6,921 bases of DNA from Gammaproteobacteria bacterium UBA3532 (GTDB lineage Bacteria > Pseudomonadota > Gammaproteobacteria > Enterobacterales > UBA3532). The notes beneath the pieces were generated by a model. That model was not told the DNA's origin, searched no databases, and saw nothing but the letters and a program-made list of their open reading frames with translations. Position 1 is the first letter of the stretch, and the number at the start of each line of letters is the position of its first letter. The DNA lies in NCBI GenBank assembly GCA_002376965.1, contig DFOV01000104.1:1-6921 (forward strand), given 5' to 3'. Below are positions 6,101 to 6,921 of the stretch, piece after piece. A program made the translations under genes and the position numbers.

Positions 6101-6921
6101 TACGGCATCATGCCATAACGGATATCACCATAAACTTTTGCATCGGCAACAACCGCGGCGCTATTGTCTTGACGCATTGGCCAACGCGATCCAGAGGCAT
6201 TACCGTGTGGTCGCCAGTACGGCGTAAAGCTGGCAAAGGCCAACGCCCATTGACGATAAAGGTTGGAAGTAAAACCACGATTGGTGTGAAAGCCACCACC
6301 ATCGTGCCCCCAGAATGGATACCCAGATAGGCCTGCTGCAATCAAACCACGGATCTGACGACGCATTTCGTCGTAGTTCGAATCAATATCACCACTCCAC
6401 ATGGTGGCATAACGCTGAGCACCAGATGTGCCGCCTCGAATCCAAATAAATGGACGCTTGGATTCACCAATATCAGTCGCCCAACCATCACCAAGGACTT
6501 TCGCTATGGTCAAGAACCAACCATTTCTGGCTTCTGCCCAGCGCATGCCATTATTCATTATTGAGTCACCGGGGGTCGCTCCCAGTGCGTCAAACTCATC
6601 GATCCATAACGCATCACCAGGAAAGTTTTGTGTGGGCCGCAAACCATCATTCACAAAGATATCCCACCACCAATCTGCGATGGCTGGATCGGTAAAATCA
6701 GGGGCACTGCCCTGATGGTTGTTTTGATGCACAGTTTGATTGGCCGCTCCGCCAATATTGAACGCATCGCTCCAACCGGGGCTGCGCGGGGCAATACAAC
6801 GGTTGAAGTCCAATGTTATGACCAGTCCTTGTTGTGCCAGCCACTCTTGATAACCTGCCGGATCGGGGTAACGAACGCTGTCCCAGCCAAATTGGGAATC
6901 ACAGCGTGAACCAGCACCAAT
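3139..6921 (-). CDS. Large multidomain GH31 glycosidase with putative CBMs, TSP3-like and FG-GAP/VCBS repeats (5' end beyond window)
   Basis: The frame is open from the right edge to TAG at 3139-3141, so 1260 C-terminal residues are visible; the signal peptide and N-terminal beta-sandwich expected of GH31 are outside. Numbering residues from the edge: GH31 barrel features are FGWDSVRYPDP, the likely nucleophile Asp108 in LWIDEFD, the likely acid/base Asp178 in MWSGDID, then FWGHDGGGF, TPYWRPHG, RYGMMPYIYTLAFEA and PLFVKAGAIIP, ending near 375. A distal beta domain follows to about 525. Next come two tandem putative carbohydrate-binding modules (about 533-626 and 639-733), an Asp-rich thrombospondin type 3-like stretch (736-951) and six FG-GAP/VCBS-like repeats to the C-terminus. 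GH31 members act on alpha-linked glycans as alpha-glucosidases, alpha-xylosidases or transglycosylases; the specificity here is not readable. Export is inferred from the appended domains. No C-terminal sorting motif is seen. The TTG at 6813 is not a credible start because homologous sequence continues upstream. Confidence 0.93.
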   Translation of the reverse strand: MGAGSRCDSQFGWDSVRYPDPAGYQEWLAQQGLVITLDFNRCIAPRSPGWSDAFNIGGAANQTVHQNNHQGSAPDFTDPAIADWWWDIFVNDGLRPTQNFPGDALWIDEFDALGATPGDSIMNNGMRWAEARNGWFLTIAKVLGDGWATDIGESKRPFIWIRGGTSGAQRYATMWSGDIDSNYDEMRRQIRGLIAAGLSGYPFWGHDGGGFHTNRGFTSNLYRQWALAFASFTPYWRPHGNASGSRWPMRQDNSAAVVADAKVYGDIRYGMMPYIYTLAFEASRSGAPMARAMLLEYPEIEEAWTLDQQYMWGPSMLVAPNASDGGSVNVWFPQERWYNYWNDQIVSSTQGFTSVTAPLGRMPLFVKAGAIIPQTTPKLSTAFLDEADLQVHVWAGADGEFTLVEDDKVTELYQQGQFAETAMTYADQVSTLTIGATTGSYAGMPTQRQLSAHLHAFSLPQCFEVIIDGQVQPTYDYEDDLATAKLGGKAWWNNAKRVTEIYLPATSISSEVQVRVLGDGCGPDVITFEHNLPQLNFRGVFGAWVPQPMTLVDNFIWEIEVSFDGTGSGGLPDRFKFDVTDDWSQNYGDDAPVDGIADVDGDDIIVTAGPGDYVIRFNDDTLAYTVTKKGGPQQFVSNFDNLFFRGSANSWDPAPMTLVADFTWQIDIFFDGQGSDGLPDRFKLDAVGDWSQNYGDDNADGIGDLDGDDILTDDGPGVYRITFNDQTLAYTLVNFDRDNDQLPNDWELDNNLDPQDPADAALDSDNDGWDNLKEFTEGTDPNNPDTDGDGMNDSVDPNPLVPDVVNPDRDNDGIPNDWEIEHGFDPDDPEDASLDGDHDTMDNLHEFQKGTDPNNPDTDGDNVNDNIDLFPLDVNEWEDTDNDGTGNNADTDDDNDNVLDDDDAFPLDPTEWLDTDGDGTGNNADLDDDNDGFSDQQELDAGTDPLDPNDFPIIIQPVGTRYDQNADGKADILWRSDVSGQNWFYGMNGHIIEQSKAINVVPEPWRMIGRGDFDGDGKGDLLWRNDDDGRNVMYLMDGNRVVSIKQVNVVDINSGWDIKSIGDFNGDGNDDMIWRNASTGVVWMYLMEGANIIASQPLTKISDSDWQIIDSPDLNGDGKSDVLLRHQTTGKVWLYLLNGNVISESRELMSANTDWQLVIAGDFDGDGDADILWRNTIDGRNYVYLLDAGVVNWSNRGLISQFTDQNWQAVMAGDFDGDGDDDIFWRHFGTGANYMYLMDGRSYSGKAVNTVSDLTWRPIK
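3142..4050 (-). repeat. Six FG-GAP/VCBS-like repeats encoded in the GH31 protein
   Basis: Six units of about 49-52 residues repeat the pattern D-x-[DN]-x-D-G-x-x-D-[ILM]-x-x-R, then G-x-x-x-x-[YF]-x-[LMG]-x-x-G. Examples are GDFDGDGKGDLLWRN, GDFNGDGNDDMIWRN and GDFDGDGDADILWRN. The Asp-rich loops fit calcium binding, and repeats of this kind form beta-propeller blades in integrin-like and secreted bacterial proteins. They end four residues after the last TW motif, at the stop codon. On the DNA they give a near-repetitive tract rich in ATCGCCATC-type words on the plus strand. Confidence 0.85.
4069..4716 (-). repeat. Thrombospondin type 3-like calcium-binding repeats encoded in the GH31 protein
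   Basis: About 216 residues are dominated by D-x-D-x-D-G motifs. A module of about 68 residues beginning DRDNDxxPNDWE and containing GTDPNNPDTDGD occurs twice in tandem. It is followed by two copies of a shorter motif, DT[DG]xDGTGNNAD-DDDND, spaced by FPLDP-[TN]EW-like segments. Such acidic repeats bind calcium and act as stiff linkers between catalytic and terminal domains in secreted marine bacterial enzymes. Confidence 0.85.
4723..5325 (-). repeat. Tandem pair of putative carbohydrate-binding modules in the GH31 protein
   Basis: Two modules of about 94 residues (encoded by 5044-5325 and 4723-5007) are homologous to each other. Shared landmarks are FRG near the start, PMTLV, W-[EQ]-I, a Gly-rich turn, GLPDRFK[FL]D, DWSQNYGDD, DGI-x-D-x-DGDDI, and a closing FNDxTLAYT. 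The order of beta-strand motifs with conserved aromatics resembles starch-binding or SusE/F-like modules, so glucan binding is a plausible role. The exact CBM family is inference. Confidence 0.65.

Noticed and set aside
6811..6813. TTG at 6813 as the start of the GH31 protein
   Set aside because: The same frame stays open to the window edge and encodes GH31-like sequence (FGWDSVRYPDP), so the real start lies beyond the window.
3241..6909. Many open frames of 70-146 codons on the plus strand, antisense to the GH31 gene (for example 5890-6330 and 4154-4411)
   Set aside because: They are shadows of the long minus-strand frame, with low-complexity Ser/Pro/Ile-rich translations that follow the Asp-rich repeats in antisense; no motif or ribosome-binding site supports them.

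Overview
This window looks like chromosome from a marine or otherwise aquatic gammaproteobacterium. It carries the long (about 367-residue) form of PurC, an MltF-type lytic transglycosylase, and a large secreted glycosidase decorated with acidic calcium-binding repeats, a style common in polysaccharide-degrading marine Gammaproteobacteria. The genus cannot be named from the sequence alone. All three genes lie on the minus strand and are read from right to left.

Layout: (1) 1-1361 is mltF, a lipoprotein lytic murein transglycosylase whose C-terminus runs off the left edge. (2) 1362-1702 is an intergenic gap holding the mltF ribosome-binding site, copy A of a fold-back repeat element and three tandem 19-bp repeats. 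(3) 1703-2809 is purC, complete. (4) 2810-3138 is an intergenic gap holding the purC promoter and ribosome-binding site, copy B of the same fold-back element in opposite orientation, and a perfect 10-bp stem-loop after the upstream gene. (5) 3139-6921 is the 3' part of a very large multidomain GH31 glycosidase gene whose start lies beyond the right edge.

The three genes are not an obvious functional unit. purC is a housekeeping purine gene, mltF acts in murein turnover, and the GH31 gene is probably an accessory extracellular alpha-glycan enzyme. The long gaps, separate promoter signals and repeat elements suggest three separate transcription units.

The most unusual content is non-coding. 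Two roughly 150-bp elements flank purC as an inverted pair and are about 86% identical over a 129-bp ungapped core. Each has terminal inverted repeats, a perfect 12-bp inner hairpin and a smaller side hairpin, and the inner hairpin shows a compensatory base-pair change between the copies. I do not recognise them as a named family; they look like a MITE- or ERIC-like mobile fold-back element. The glycosidase is also notable for its modular order: GH31 barrel, two tandem putative carbohydrate-binding modules, thrombospondin type 3-like repeats, then six FG-GAP/VCBS-like repeats.
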